A DNA stretch of 64,000 bases, from assembly GCF_036346855.1 (NCBI RefSeq), contig NZ_CP107841.1:2794001-2858000 (forward strand), written 5' to 3'. Both the position numbers and the translations under genes were made by a program. Positions within the stretch are counted from its first letter, which is position 1, and the number at the start of each line of letters is the position of its first letter. Shown here in pieces: positions 34,141 to 41,317 of the stretch. The stretch comes from Streptomyces europaeiscabiei (GTDB lineage Bacteria; Actinomycetota; Actinomycetes; Streptomycetales; Streptomycetaceae). The notes beneath the pieces were generated by a model. It searched no databases. It was given only the letters and a program-made list of their open reading frames with translations, and was not told where the DNA came from.

Positions 34141-36060
34141 GTGGACACGACCCTTCAGGACCCGCTTGTCGGCCATGTGCTCGACGGCCGGTATCGAGTC
34201 GAGGCGCGGATCGCGGTCGGCGGCATGGCCACGGTCTACAGGACCGTGGACACCCGCCTCGACCGCGTGCTCGCGCTCAAGGTGATGCATCCGACGCTGG
34301 CCGCGGACCGGACGTTCGTAGAGCGGTTCATCCGTGAGGCCAAGTCGGTGGCCCGGCTGTCCCACCCGAACGTGGTGGGGGTCTACGACCAGGGCACCGA
34401 CGGCTCGTACGTCTATCTCGCGATGGAGTACGTCGCCGGCTGCACCCTGCGTGACGTGCTGCGCGACCGCGGGGCGCTGCAGCCCCGGGCGGCGCTGGAC
34501 ATCCTGGAGCCGGTGCTCGCCGCGCTCGGCGCCGCGCACCGCGCCGGGTTCGTGCACCGGGACATGAAGCCGGAGAACGTGCTGATAGGGGACGACGGCC
34601 GGGTCAAGGTCGCCGACTTCGGGCTCGTACGGGCCGTGGACACCGTCACCAGCACCACCGGGACCGTCCTCGGCACCGTCTCCTACCTCGCCCCCGAGCA
34701 GCTGGAGCACGGCACGACCGACACCCGCGTCGACGTGTACGCGTGCGGCGTGATGCTCTACGAGATGCTCACCGGCGCCAAGCCGCACGCCGGCGAGTCC
34801 CCCGCGCAGGTGCTGTACCGCGCGCTGAACGACGACGTGCCGCCGCCGTCGGCCGCCGTGCCGGGGCTGGCGTACGAGCTGGACGAACTGGTCGCCTCGG
34901 CGACCGCGCGCAATCCGGAGCTGCGGCCGTACGACGCCGTCGCCCTGCTCGCGCAGACGCTGGAGGCACGGGCGGGGCTGAGCGACGAGCAGCTGGACGT
35001 GGTGCCGCCGCAGGCGATAGCCGGCGGCCATGACACCGCGGAGGACCGGACGAGCGTGATCCCGCGCTCGCTGTCCGTGTCGCGGTCGGTGGCGGTGGAC
35101 CCCGACCCGTTCAACCGTACGAGCCGGTTCGAGTCGCCTCCGCCGCCGCCCCGGCGCCCGCGCAACGCCCCGGCGGCGCCCCGGCGTGGGCTGGTGGCGG
35201 TCGTCGTCGCGGTGCTGCTCGTCCTCGGCGTGGGCGGGGGCGTCTGGTACATCAACTCGGGCCAGTTCACGCAGGTCCCGGCCGTGCTGCAGCAGAGCCG
35301 GGCGGACGCCACGAAGCGGCTGGAGGGCGTTGGGCTGGACGTCGAGGTCGAGCAGGCGTTCAGCGACACCGTGAAGCGCGGCAGGGTGATCAGCACCGAC
35401 CCGGCGCCCGGGGAGCGGATCCGGGACAACGACACCGTGACGGTGACGATCTCCAAGGGCCCGGAGACCGTGAAGGTGCCCGATCTGAAGGGGTACCGGC
35501 TGGACGTCGCGCAGAGCAAGCTGAAGGATGCCGGGCTCGAACCGGGCCTGGTGACAAGGGAGTTCAGCGACGAGGTCATCCGGGGCCAGGTGATCAGCAC
35601 CCAGCCGGGCTCCGGCACCGAGATCTCCTCGGGCACGGCCGTCAGGATCCTGGTCAGCCGGGGCGCCCCGGTGGAGCTGCCCGAGCTGTCCGGTGCCTCG
35701 GTCGACGACGCCAAGGCCCAGCTGGAGGAGGCCGGCCTCAAGGTGGAGATCGCCTCGAAGCAGGTCAACTCCGAGTTCGACAAGGGGCTCGTGGCCGAGC
35801 AGTCGCCAGGGGCGGGCAAGCAGGTCGGCGTGGGCGACACCGTCACCCTGACGATCTCCAAGGGTCCCGTGATGGTCGAGGTCCCGGACGTCGTGGGTGA
35901 CAACGTCGACGAGGCGACCCGCAGGCTGGAGGCCGCCGGCTTCGAGGTCGAGGAGGACCGGGGCATCCTCGGATTCTTCGCCGACGAGGTGAAGGGCCAG
36001 TCGGTGGACGGCGGTGACACGGCCCCCAAGGGGTCGAAGATCACGATCGAGATCGGCTGA
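34141..36060 (+). CDS. Ser/Thr protein kinase with four PASTA domains
   Basis: PknB-type membrane kinase sensing cell-wall muropeptides or lipid II. In 639 residues the kinase domain holds the ATP-binding Lys47 (LALKVMHP), HRDMKPENV with catalytic Asp141, DFG at 159-161 and activation-loop threonines before APEQ. A Pro-rich linker and one transmembrane helix (about 350-372) lead to four extracellular PASTA repeats (about 375-639). GTG 34141 is chosen because TACACT lies 7 nt upstream, fitting a leaderless transcript. The nearby Rv2175c-type protein is a candidate substrate by analogy with PknL/Rv2175c of mycobacteria. Confidence 0.93.
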   Translation: MDTTLQDPLVGHVLDGRYRVEARIAVGGMATVYRTVDTRLDRVLALKVMHPTLAADRTFVERFIREAKSVARLSHPNVVGVYDQGTDGSYVYLAMEYVAGCTLRDVLRDRGALQPRAALDILEPVLAALGAAHRAGFVHRDMKPENVLIGDDGRVKVADFGLVRAVDTVTSTTGTVLGTVSYLAPEQLEHGTTDTRVDVYACGVMLYEMLTGAKPHAGESPAQVLYRALNDDVPPPSAAVPGLAYELDELVASATARNPELRPYDAVALLAQTLEARAGLSDEQLDVVPPQAIAGGHDTAEDRTSVIPRSLSVSRSVAVDPDPFNRTSRFESPPPPPRRPRNAPAAPRRGLVAVVVAVLLVLGVGGGVWYINSGQFTQVPAVLQQSRADATKRLEGVGLDVEVEQAFSDTVKRGRVISTDPAPGERIRDNDTVTVTISKGPETVKVPDLKGYRLDVAQSKLKDAGLEPGLVTREFSDEVIRGQVISTQPGSGTEISSGTAVRILVSRGAPVELPELSGASVDDAKAQLEEAGLKVEIASKQVNSEFDKGLVAEQSPGAGKQVGVGDTVTLTISKGPVMVEVPDVVGDNVDEATRRLEAAGFEVEEDRGILGFFADEVKGQSVDGGDTAPKGSKITIEIG

Positions 36061-36189
36061 CCGAAGCCGGACCGGCCGTCCGGGATCGCCCGACCGGCCG
36101 GCCCCTCATCGGCGACAGCGTGCACTTCGTCGCCCTCGGGCCGTGCTCACTGGCGGGCGGGCTCGCCCAGAAGGTGATGGTGAGCATCG

Positions 36190-36400
36190 CCGGCGTGGCC
36201 GGGTGGCCGGGGCGGCCAGGGTGGCCAGGTGGCCGGGACGGCCAGGTAGCCGGGCGGCCAGGTAGCCGGGCAGCCGGGGCGGCCAGGTAGCCGGGCGGCC
36301 AGGTAGCCGGGACGGCCAGGGCAGCCGGGCGGCCAGGGCGGCCAGGTAGCCGGGACGGCCAGGGCAGCCGGGTGGCCAGGGCGGCCAGGGTGGCCCCCAG
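36190..36400. repeat. Minisatellite of GGCCAGGTAGCCGGG-type units
   Basis: More than ten imperfect units of about 16 nt, built from CGGCCAGGTAGCCGGG and variants (CGGCCAGGGCAGCCGGG). They fill the first half of the 567-nt spacer between the kinase and endonuclease IV genes. No gene-like frame or promoter is visible in the array. Length is likely to vary between isolates. Confidence 0.75.
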
Positions 36401-36437
36401 ACCCTGGCCGGCGCGCCCGGCGATTCCGCAGCCGTTC

Positions 36438-36499
36438 GAGATCGGCCGGCTCCCTGGACCGGCAGAGCGAGATCGGCCGGCCTCCGGGACCGACAGAGC
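36438..36499. repeat. 31-bp tandem duplication
   Basis: Two adjacent 31-bp units both begin GAGATCGGCCGGC and end ACAGAGC or GCAGAGC. They differ at a few internal positions and follow the minisatellite directly. The remainder of the spacer to 36627 shows no feature besides the start region of the next gene. Confidence 0.75.
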
Positions 36500-36627
36500 A
36501 AGGTCATCCGTGCGGGAGTCACAGGAAGCAGCCATGTCCGGACGGAAGTTGTGGGAGGCAGGGACGTCCGGGGGCAGCCGTCGAAGCTGCCGGTCCGGCG
36601 CCGTGGGGCGCATGACACCCTGGTGCC

Positions 36628-37551
36628 GTGAGCACTCAGCGGTCCTCCGGCCTCTCCGGCCTGTCCTCCAGCCCCTCCGGCAGCCCCTCCGGCCCGTCCC
36701 GTAACCCCGTCGGCGGGCACATCCCCGTCGCCGGTGGCCTGAACTCCGTCGGCCTGACGTACGCCCGGGATCTCGGGGCCGAGACGGTCCAGGTCTTCGT
36801 CGCCAATCCGCGTGGCTGGGCGACACCGACCGGGAACCCCCGGCAGGACGAGGAGTTCCGGGCGGCCTGTGCCGAGGAGTCGATCCCCGCGTACGTGCAC
36901 GCGCCTTATCTGATCAACTTCGGGTCGCACACCGAGGCGACGGCGGAGAAGTCCGTGGAGTCGATGCGGCACTCGCTGCGCCGGGGCAGGGAGATCGGCG
37001 CGCTGGGCGTCGTCGTACACACGGGGAGCGCGACCGGCGGGCGGGACCGGTCGGTGGCGCTGAAGCAGGTGCGTGAGTATCTGCTGCCGCTGCTGGACGA
37101 GTTGACCCACGACGACGACCCGTATCTGCTCCTGGAGTCGACGGCGGGCCAGGGGGCCTCGCTCTGCTCGCGCACCTGGGACTTCGGGCCGTACTTCGAG
37201 GCGCTGGACTCCCATCCGAAGCTGGGCGTCTGTCTGGACACCTGCCACATCTTCGCGGCGGGGCACGACCTGACCGGCCCGAGCGGAATGCACCGGACCC
37301 TGGACCTGCTGGTGGACACCGTCGGTGAGGGTCGGCTGAAGCTGATCCACGCCAACGACTCCAAGGACGTGGTCGGCGCCCACAAGGACCGCCACGAGAA
37401 CATCGGCTCCGGTCACATCGGAGAGGACCCGTTCCGCGCCCTGATGACCCACCCCGCCACCGAGGGCGTCCCCCTGATCATCGAGACACCCGGCGGCAAG
37501 GAGGGCCACGCGGCGGACGTGGAGCGCCTGAAGAGGCTCAGGGACGGCTGA
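36628..37551 (+). CDS. nfo: Endonuclease IV-type AP endonuclease
   Basis: Base-excision repair enzyme that cleaves DNA 5' to abasic sites. The 307 residues form the three-zinc xylose-isomerase-like barrel. Metal-binding blocks are HAPYLINFGS, VVHTGSA, LLLESTAGQG, GVCLDTCHIFAAGHD, LIHANDSKD, RHENIGSGHIG and IIETPGG. A Ser/Gly/Pro-rich stretch of about 27 residues precedes the barrel. The GTG at 36628 is used; no strong ribosome-binding site is visible, and an internal start near GGHIPVAGG would remove only that tail. It is convergent with the sulfite-oxidase-like gene. Confidence 0.92.
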   Translation: MSTQRSSGLSGLSSSPSGSPSGPSRNPVGGHIPVAGGLNSVGLTYARDLGAETVQVFVANPRGWATPTGNPRQDEEFRAACAEESIPAYVHAPYLINFGSHTEATAEKSVESMRHSLRRGREIGALGVVVHTGSATGGRDRSVALKQVREYLLPLLDELTHDDDPYLLLESTAGQGASLCSRTWDFGPYFEALDSHPKLGVCLDTCHIFAAGHDLTGPSGMHRTLDLLVDTVGEGRLKLIHANDSKDVVGAHKDRHENIGSGHIGEDPFRALMTHPATEGVPLIIETPGGKEGHAADVERLKRLRDG

Positions 37552-37570
37552 CGCCCCGGCCGCGGGGCCG

Positions 37571-38218
37571 TCACAGCTCGGGGCCGTCCCCCGGCTCCTC
37601 CTGGTACGAGTAGCGCTGTTCCTGCCAGGGGTCGCCGATGTTGTGGTAGCCGCGCTCCTCCCAGAAACCGCGGCGGTCGGCGGTCATGTACTCGATGCCG
37701 CGGACCCACTTGGGGCCCTTCCAGGCGTACAGGTGAGGGACGACGAGGCGGAGCGGGAAACCGTGCTCGGCGGTCAGGAGTTCGCCGTCCTTGTGGGTGG
37801 CGAAGATCGCGCGGTCGTCGGCGAAGTCGGCGAGGCGGAGGTTGGAGCTGAAGCCGTACTCGGCCCACACCATCACATGGGTGACCTCGGGGCCGGGCGG
37901 CGCGGTCCGCAGGATCGTGCGGGCCGGGATGCCGCCCCATTCGGCGCCGACCATGCTGAACTTCGTCACGCAGTGCAGATCGGCCACCACCGAGGCGTAC
38001 GGCAGGGCGGTGAGCTCGTCATGGGTCCAGGAGTGCTTCTCGCCGTCGGCGGTGGCGCCGAAGACCCGGAAGTCCCAGCGCTCGGGGCGGAACTTGGGGA
38101 CGGGCCCGTAGTGCGTGACCGGCCAGCCGCGCTGGAGTCGCTGTCCCGGCGGAAGCTGCGACGACGCCGCGTTCTCAGATGCGCGATCTCCTGATTCGCG
38201 TCCCACCGGCTGACCCAT
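37571..38218 (-). CDS. Sulfite-oxidase-like molybdopterin-dependent oxidoreductase
   Basis: Soluble enzyme of 215 residues with the molybdopterin domain of the sulfite oxidase / MsrP family but without dimerisation or haem domains. The molybdenum-binding Cys is in DLHCVTKFSM near 103. Also visible are GPVPKFRPERWDFRV at the N-terminus, HGFPLRLVVPHLYAWKGPKWV and GFWEERGYHNIGDPW, typical of this short subfamily. Physiological substrate is unknown. No Tat signal is seen, so it is probably cytosolic. ATG 38218 has GGATGGAG just upstream. Confidence 0.85.
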   Translation of the reverse strand: MGQPVGRESGDRASENAASSQLPPGQRLQRGWPVTHYGPVPKFRPERWDFRVFGATADGEKHSWTHDELTALPYASVVADLHCVTKFSMVGAEWGGIPARTILRTAPPGPEVTHVMVWAEYGFSSNLRLADFADDRAIFATHKDGELLTAEHGFPLRLVVPHLYAWKGPKWVRGIEYMTADRRGFWEERGYHNIGDPWQEQRYSYQEEPGDGPEL

Positions 38219-38283
38219 GACTCCATCCTGACAGACCCCGAGTGGTGCACATGACCAGGGTCCACCCGACTCGGACATTTAGA

Positions 38284-38321
38284 ACTAAGGCTGCACTTAC
38301 TTACTAAGCTTGCACTTACTG
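38284..38321. promoter_or_regulatory. Two tandem 19-bp boxes upstream of bfr
   Basis: ACTAAGGCTGCACTTACTT (38284-38302) is repeated as ACTAAGCTTGCACTTACTG (38303-38321), 16 or 17 of 19 identical with no spacer. The length equals that of an IdeR/DmdR iron box and the TAAGGCT-N3-CTTA core resembles one. They lie 73-110 nt upstream of the bfr ATG. Iron-dependent control is inferred. Confidence 0.5.
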
Positions 38322-38393
38322 GACGATCTTCGGCAGCGGTGCAATCATCGCGGCGCAACCTCCTCATTCCCCGCTTGGTAAGGAGCTTCTGCG

Positions 38394-38873
38394 ATGCAGG
38401 GCGACCCCGAGGTCATCGAATTCCTCAACGAGCAGCTCACCGCGGAGCTCACCGCGATCAACCAGTACTTCCTGCACGCGAAGATGCAGGAGAACTTCGG
38501 CTGGACGAAGCTCGCGAAGTACACGCGTCACGAGTCGTTCGACGAGATGAAGCACGCGGAGGTGCTCACCGACCGGATCCTGTTCCTGGACGGGCTGCCG
38601 AACTACCAGCGGCTGTTCCACGTCCGCGTGGGCCAGACGGTCAAGGAGATGTTCGAGGCCGACCGGCAGGTCGAGGTCGAGGCGATCGACCGTCTCAAGC
38701 GCGGTATCGAGGTGATGCGCAACAAGGGCGACGTCACCTCGGCGAACATCTTCGAGTCGATCCTCGCGGACGAGGAGCACCACATCGACTACCTCGACAC
38801 CCAGCTGGAACTGCTGGAGAAGCTCGGCGAGCCGCTGTACCTCGCGCAGCTGATCGAGCAGCCGGAGAGCTGA
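38394..38873 (+). CDS. bfr: Bacterioferritin
   Basis: Haem-containing 24-mer that oxidises Fe(II) and stores ferric iron. The 159 residues retain the whole ferroxidase centre: Glu18, Tyr25, Glu51, His54, Glu94, Glu127 and His130 in the expected motifs (LTAELTAINQYF, FDEMKHAE, VEVEAIDRL, ADEEHH). Met52 is the haem ligand. ATG 38394 follows AAGGAG. It is convergent with bfd, whose product mobilises the stored iron, and separated from it by one base. Confidence 0.97.
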   Translation: MQGDPEVIEFLNEQLTAELTAINQYFLHAKMQENFGWTKLAKYTRHESFDEMKHAEVLTDRILFLDGLPNYQRLFHVRVGQTVKEMFEADRQVEVEAIDRLKRGIEVMRNKGDVTSANIFESILADEEHHIDYLDTQLELLEKLGEPLYLAQLIEQPES

Positions 38874-38874
38874 G

Positions 38875-39099
38875 CTACGCCGCTTCCTCCAGCTCGGCGA
38901 GGACCGACCCGACCTGGTCGGCCGGCTCACGGCGCGGGCAGGCACCCCTGCCGAGAATCGCCTGGATCCGGCGTACGCATGAGCCGCAGTCCGTGCCCGC
39001 CTTGCAGGCCGACGCGATCTGGCGAGGAGTGCAGGCGCCGTCCGCCGCGTGTTTCTTGACCTGCTGCTCGGTGACGCCGAAGCAACTACAGACGAACAC
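38875..39099 (-). CDS. bfd: Bacterioferritin-associated ferredoxin
   Basis: [2Fe-2S] protein that reduces the bacterioferritin iron core to release Fe(II). In 74 residues the four ligands occur as VCSCFG near the N-terminus and TDCGSC about 32 residues later, matching the Bfd pattern, with CTPRQIASACKAG between. GTG 39099 is chosen because GGGAGG sits 8 nt upstream; the alternative GTG 39108 abuts that sequence. A near-consensus iron box lies about 45-63 nt upstream. It is convergent with bfr. Confidence 0.92.
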   Translation of the reverse strand: MFVCSCFGVTEQQVKKHAADGACTPRQIASACKAGTDCGSCVRRIQAILGRGACPRREPADQVGSVLAELEEAA

Positions 39100-39143
39100 G
39101 CGGTTCACCTCCCGCCGGATCGGTACAGGACGCCATCCCGAAG

Positions 39144-39162
39144 ATCGGTGAGGCTAACCTAA
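39144..39162 (-). promoter_or_regulatory. Iron box (IdeR/DmdR-type) upstream of bfd
   Basis: ATCGGTGAGGCTAACCTAA matches the 19-bp IdeR/DmdR consensus TTAGGTTAGGCTAACCTAA at 16 positions, including the entire right 12. This fits repression of bfd when iron is plentiful. Confidence 0.8.
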
Positions 39163-39191
39163 CCTTACCCGGCGGGCCGGGACCGCAAAAG

Positions 39192-39233
39192 TGGAGTGGG
39201 GCGCGGATCGTATGTGATCCGCGCCCCACTCCA
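39192..39233 (-). terminator. Terminator of aroF
   Basis: Perfect 18-bp stem (39192-39209 with 39216-39233) around a 6-nt loop, then CTTTTGC on the minus strand, 20 nt after the aroF stop. One of the few hairpins here with a U-run. Confidence 0.85.
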
Positions 39234-39253
39234 TTCAGCTGTCACGGCTGTCA

Positions 39254-40603
39254 CTAGTCGCGGTACAGCTCCGCGACCAGGAACGCCAGGTCCAGGGACT
39301 GGCTGCGGTTGAGCCGGGGGTCGCAGGCGGTCTCGTAGCGCTGGTGCAGATCGTCGACGAAGATCTCGTCGCCGCCGCCCACGCACTCCGTGACGTCGTC
39401 GCCGGTCAGCTCCACGTGGATGCCGCCCGGGTGGGTGCCGAGGCCCTTGTGGACCTCGAAGAAGCCCTTGACCTCGTCGAGCACGTCGTCGAAGCGGCGG
39501 GTCTTGTGGCCGGAGGCCGCCTCGTAGGTGTTGCCGTGCATCGGGTCGGTGATCCACGCGACGGTCGCGCCGGAGGCGGTGACCTTCTCGACCAGCTCGG
39601 GCAGCTTGTCGCGGACCTTGTCCGCGCCCATGCGCACGATGAAGGTGAGCCGGCCGGGCTCGCGGTCGGGGTCGAGGCGCTCGATGTACTGCAGCGCCTC
39701 CTCGGCCGTGGTCGTCGGGCCGAGCTTGATCCCGATCGGGTTGCGGATCTGCGAGGCGAACTCGATGTGCGCGTGGTCCAGCTGGCGGGTGCGTTCACCG
39801 ATCCACACCATGTGCGCCGACACGTCGTACAGATGCCCCGTGCGCGAGTCCACGCGGGTCAGCGCCGACTCGTAGTCGAGCAGCAGCGCCTCGTGCGAGG
39901 AGAAGAACTCGACGGTGCGGAACTCCTCCGGGTCGGTCCCGCAGGCGTGCATGAAGTTCAGCGCGTTGTCGATCTCACGGGCGAGCTGCTCGTAGCGCTG
40001 GCCGGACGGGGACGACTTCACGAAGTCCTGGTTCCAGGCGTGCACCTGGCGCAGGTCGGCGTAACCGCCGGTGGTGAAGGCGCGGACCAGGTTGAGCGTG
40101 GAGGCGGAGGCGTTGTACATCCGCTTCAGGCGCTCGGGGTCCGGGATCCGGGCGGCCTCGTTGAAGTCGAAGCCGTTGACCGAGTCGCCCCGGTACGTCG
40201 GCAGGGTCACGCCGTCGCGGGTCTCGGTGCCCTTGGAGCGCGGCTTGGAGTACTGCCCGGCGATACGGCCGACCTTCACGACCGGCACGGAGGCCGCGTA
40301 CGTGAGGACGGCACCCATCTGGAGCAGCGTCTTCAGCTTGTTGCGGATGTGGTCGGCCGAGACGCCGTCGAAGGCCTCGGCACAGTCGCCGCCCTGGAGG
40401 AGGAACGCCTCTCCCTTGGCGACGGACGCCATCCGGGCGCGCAGCTGGTCGCACTCGCCCGCGAAGACGAGCGGCGGATACGACTCGAGCTCCGCAACGA
40501 CTGCGCGCAGAGCCTCGGTGTCGGGGTACTCGGGCTGCTGCGCCGCGGGCAGGTCTCGCCAGGTGTTGCCAGCGCTCGCGCTGGACTTAGCGTTCACGGT
40601 CAC
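39254..40603 (-). CDS. aroF: 3-deoxy-7-phosphoheptulonate (DAHP) synthase, class II
   Basis: First step of the shikimate pathway: condenses phosphoenolpyruvate and erythrose 4-phosphate. The 449 residues are full length for class II. Metal and substrate blocks are LVFAGECDQLRARM, LLQGGDCAEAFDG, RIAGQYSKPRS, YRGDSVNGFD, SHEALLLDYE, HMVWIGERTRQLDHAH, NPIGIKLGPTT, TDPMHGNT and GIHVELTGDDVTEC. GTG 40603 is preferred since TAATGT lies 7 nt upstream; GTG 40597 has GGAGG at ideal spacing and is nearly as good. Tryptophan and chorismate genes nearby make this an aromatic biosynthesis neighbourhood. Confidence 0.95.
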   Translation of the reverse strand: MTVNAKSSASAGNTWRDLPAAQQPEYPDTEALRAVVAELESYPPLVFAGECDQLRARMASVAKGEAFLLQGGDCAEAFDGVSADHIRNKLKTLLQMGAVLTYAASVPVVKVGRIAGQYSKPRSKGTETRDGVTLPTYRGDSVNGFDFNEAARIPDPERLKRMYNASASTLNLVRAFTTGGYADLRQVHAWNQDFVKSSPSGQRYEQLAREIDNALNFMHACGTDPEEFRTVEFFSSHEALLLDYESALTRVDSRTGHLYDVSAHMVWIGERTRQLDHAHIEFASQIRNPIGIKLGPTTTAEEALQYIERLDPDREPGRLTFIVRMGADKVRDKLPELVEKVTASGATVAWITDPMHGNTYEAASGHKTRRFDDVLDEVKGFFEVHKGLGTHPGGIHVELTGDDVTECVGGGDEIFVDDLHQRYETACDPRLNRSQSLDLAFLVAELYRD

Positions 40604-40658
40604 GACCTCCACATTACGGGGTCGTGTCGGGCGTCCACCCCCATGCTCATCAATTGAG

Positions 40659-40689
40659 ACGAACCCCGCTCGATCGGAGCGGGGTTCGT
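40659..40689 (-). terminator. Hairpin after the frameshifted gene
   Basis: ACGAACCCCGCTC and GAGCGGGGTTCGT form a 13-bp perfect stem with a 5-nt loop. It lies 25 nt beyond the 40714 stop and insulates aroF from upstream transcription. Confidence 0.7.
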
Positions 40690-40713
40690 CGGGCCTGTGG
40701 AGTGGGGCCCGCG

Positions 40714-40978
40714 TCAGTGCAGGTTCATCTCCGCGCTGTCGTCGAAGCCCACGGCGAAGACCGTGCGCAGCGACAGGTCGGCGGCGTTGTCGTAGCCGTC
40801 ACAGGCGTTCTTCTTCTCGTCCGGCTCCTCGGTGGCCTTGAACTCGTGGGGGTAGCTCGTGCGCAGGCTCGTACCGGGGCAGATGTGCTCCGCCAGTCCC
40901 CACAGCTCCTCCACCTGGTCCGCGCCGAGCTTCGGCCAGTAGCTCAGGGCCTGCGGCGTCGGTGCTCGTGTCGGTCAT
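40714..40978 (-). pseudogene. Small unknown gene interrupted by a frameshift
   Basis: Product not recognised. A natural start ATG 40978 encodes MTDTSTDAAG, but gene-like sequence continues in another frame: ALSYWPKLGADQVEELW, LAEHICPGTSLRTSYPHEF, CDGYDNAADLSLRTVFAVG, ending at 40714. The interval is 265 nt, one base more than a multiple of three; removing one G near 40951 would fuse the frames into an 87-residue protein. In the downstream frame a TGA overlaps the ATG and no other start exists. It could be a real mutation, a sequencing error or frameshifting. It is divergent from the trp leader. Confidence 0.6.
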
Positions 40979-41142
40979 CTTGAACCTGTCGCCGGCCTCA
41001 TTCTCCGTATGAGTGACACACTCGCCCTTCCGTATCCACAAATCGTCTAGAACATGCCAAAGACCGAACCGGGAGTGATCACAAGGAGAACCTCCGACAG
41101 GATCACGTGAGTTCACGGGAGATGTCCGGTAAGGTGCCGCGC

Positions 41143-41199
41143 ATGTTCGCGCACTCGATCCAGAACTGGTGGTGGACCGCTCATCCGGCGGCCCACTGA
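41143..41199 (+). CDS. trpL: trp operon leader peptide with three tandem Trp codons
   Basis: An 18-codon frame reads MFAHSIQNWWWTAHPAAH and stops at TGA 41197. Three consecutive TGG codons are the ribosome-stalling element of a trp attenuator. AAGGTG lies about 8 nt upstream of the ATG. A terminator hairpin follows 22 nt after the stop, and the anthranilate synthase gene follows that. A trp attenuator of this type has been described for a Streptomyces venezuelae anthranilate synthase gene. Confidence 0.92.
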   Translation: MFAHSIQNWWWTAHPAAH

Positions 41200-41220
41200 C
41201 TGCGCGTACGCAAGACTTCG

Positions 41221-41247
41221 CGAAGGCCGCCCGAGGGGCGGCCTTCG
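41221..41247 (+). terminator. Attenuator terminator of the trp leader
   Basis: CGAAGGCCGCCC and GGGCGGCCTTCG form a 12-bp perfect stem with a 3-nt loop, followed by GCGTTTCC. It lies between trpL and the anthranilate synthase gene. Competing pairing with the 41170-41215 segment is expected but was not modelled. Confidence 0.85.
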
Positions 41248-41317
41248 GCGTTTCCAGGGCCCGGCCGCTCCTCCCCGATCACCGCGACGACCGTGATCCC
41301 CCAGGGAAGAGGAATCC

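Noticed and set aside
36190..36400. Coding Pro/Gly/Leu repeat protein on the minus strand
   Set aside because: The frame is open only because of the periodic GC-rich repeat and has no ribosome-binding site or conserved flank.
38281..38340. Perfect IdeR box at bfr
   Set aside because: The best 19-bp windows match the consensus at only about half the positions. They are kept as tandem boxes of uncertain identity and not as a firm iron box.
40799..41116. A 105-codon minus-strand gene before the trp leader
   Set aside because: Only its middle part resembles a natural N-terminus (MTDTSTD). The rest changes to Arg/Gly-rich shadow sequence after the frameshift point, so a broken gene ending at 40714 is the better reading.
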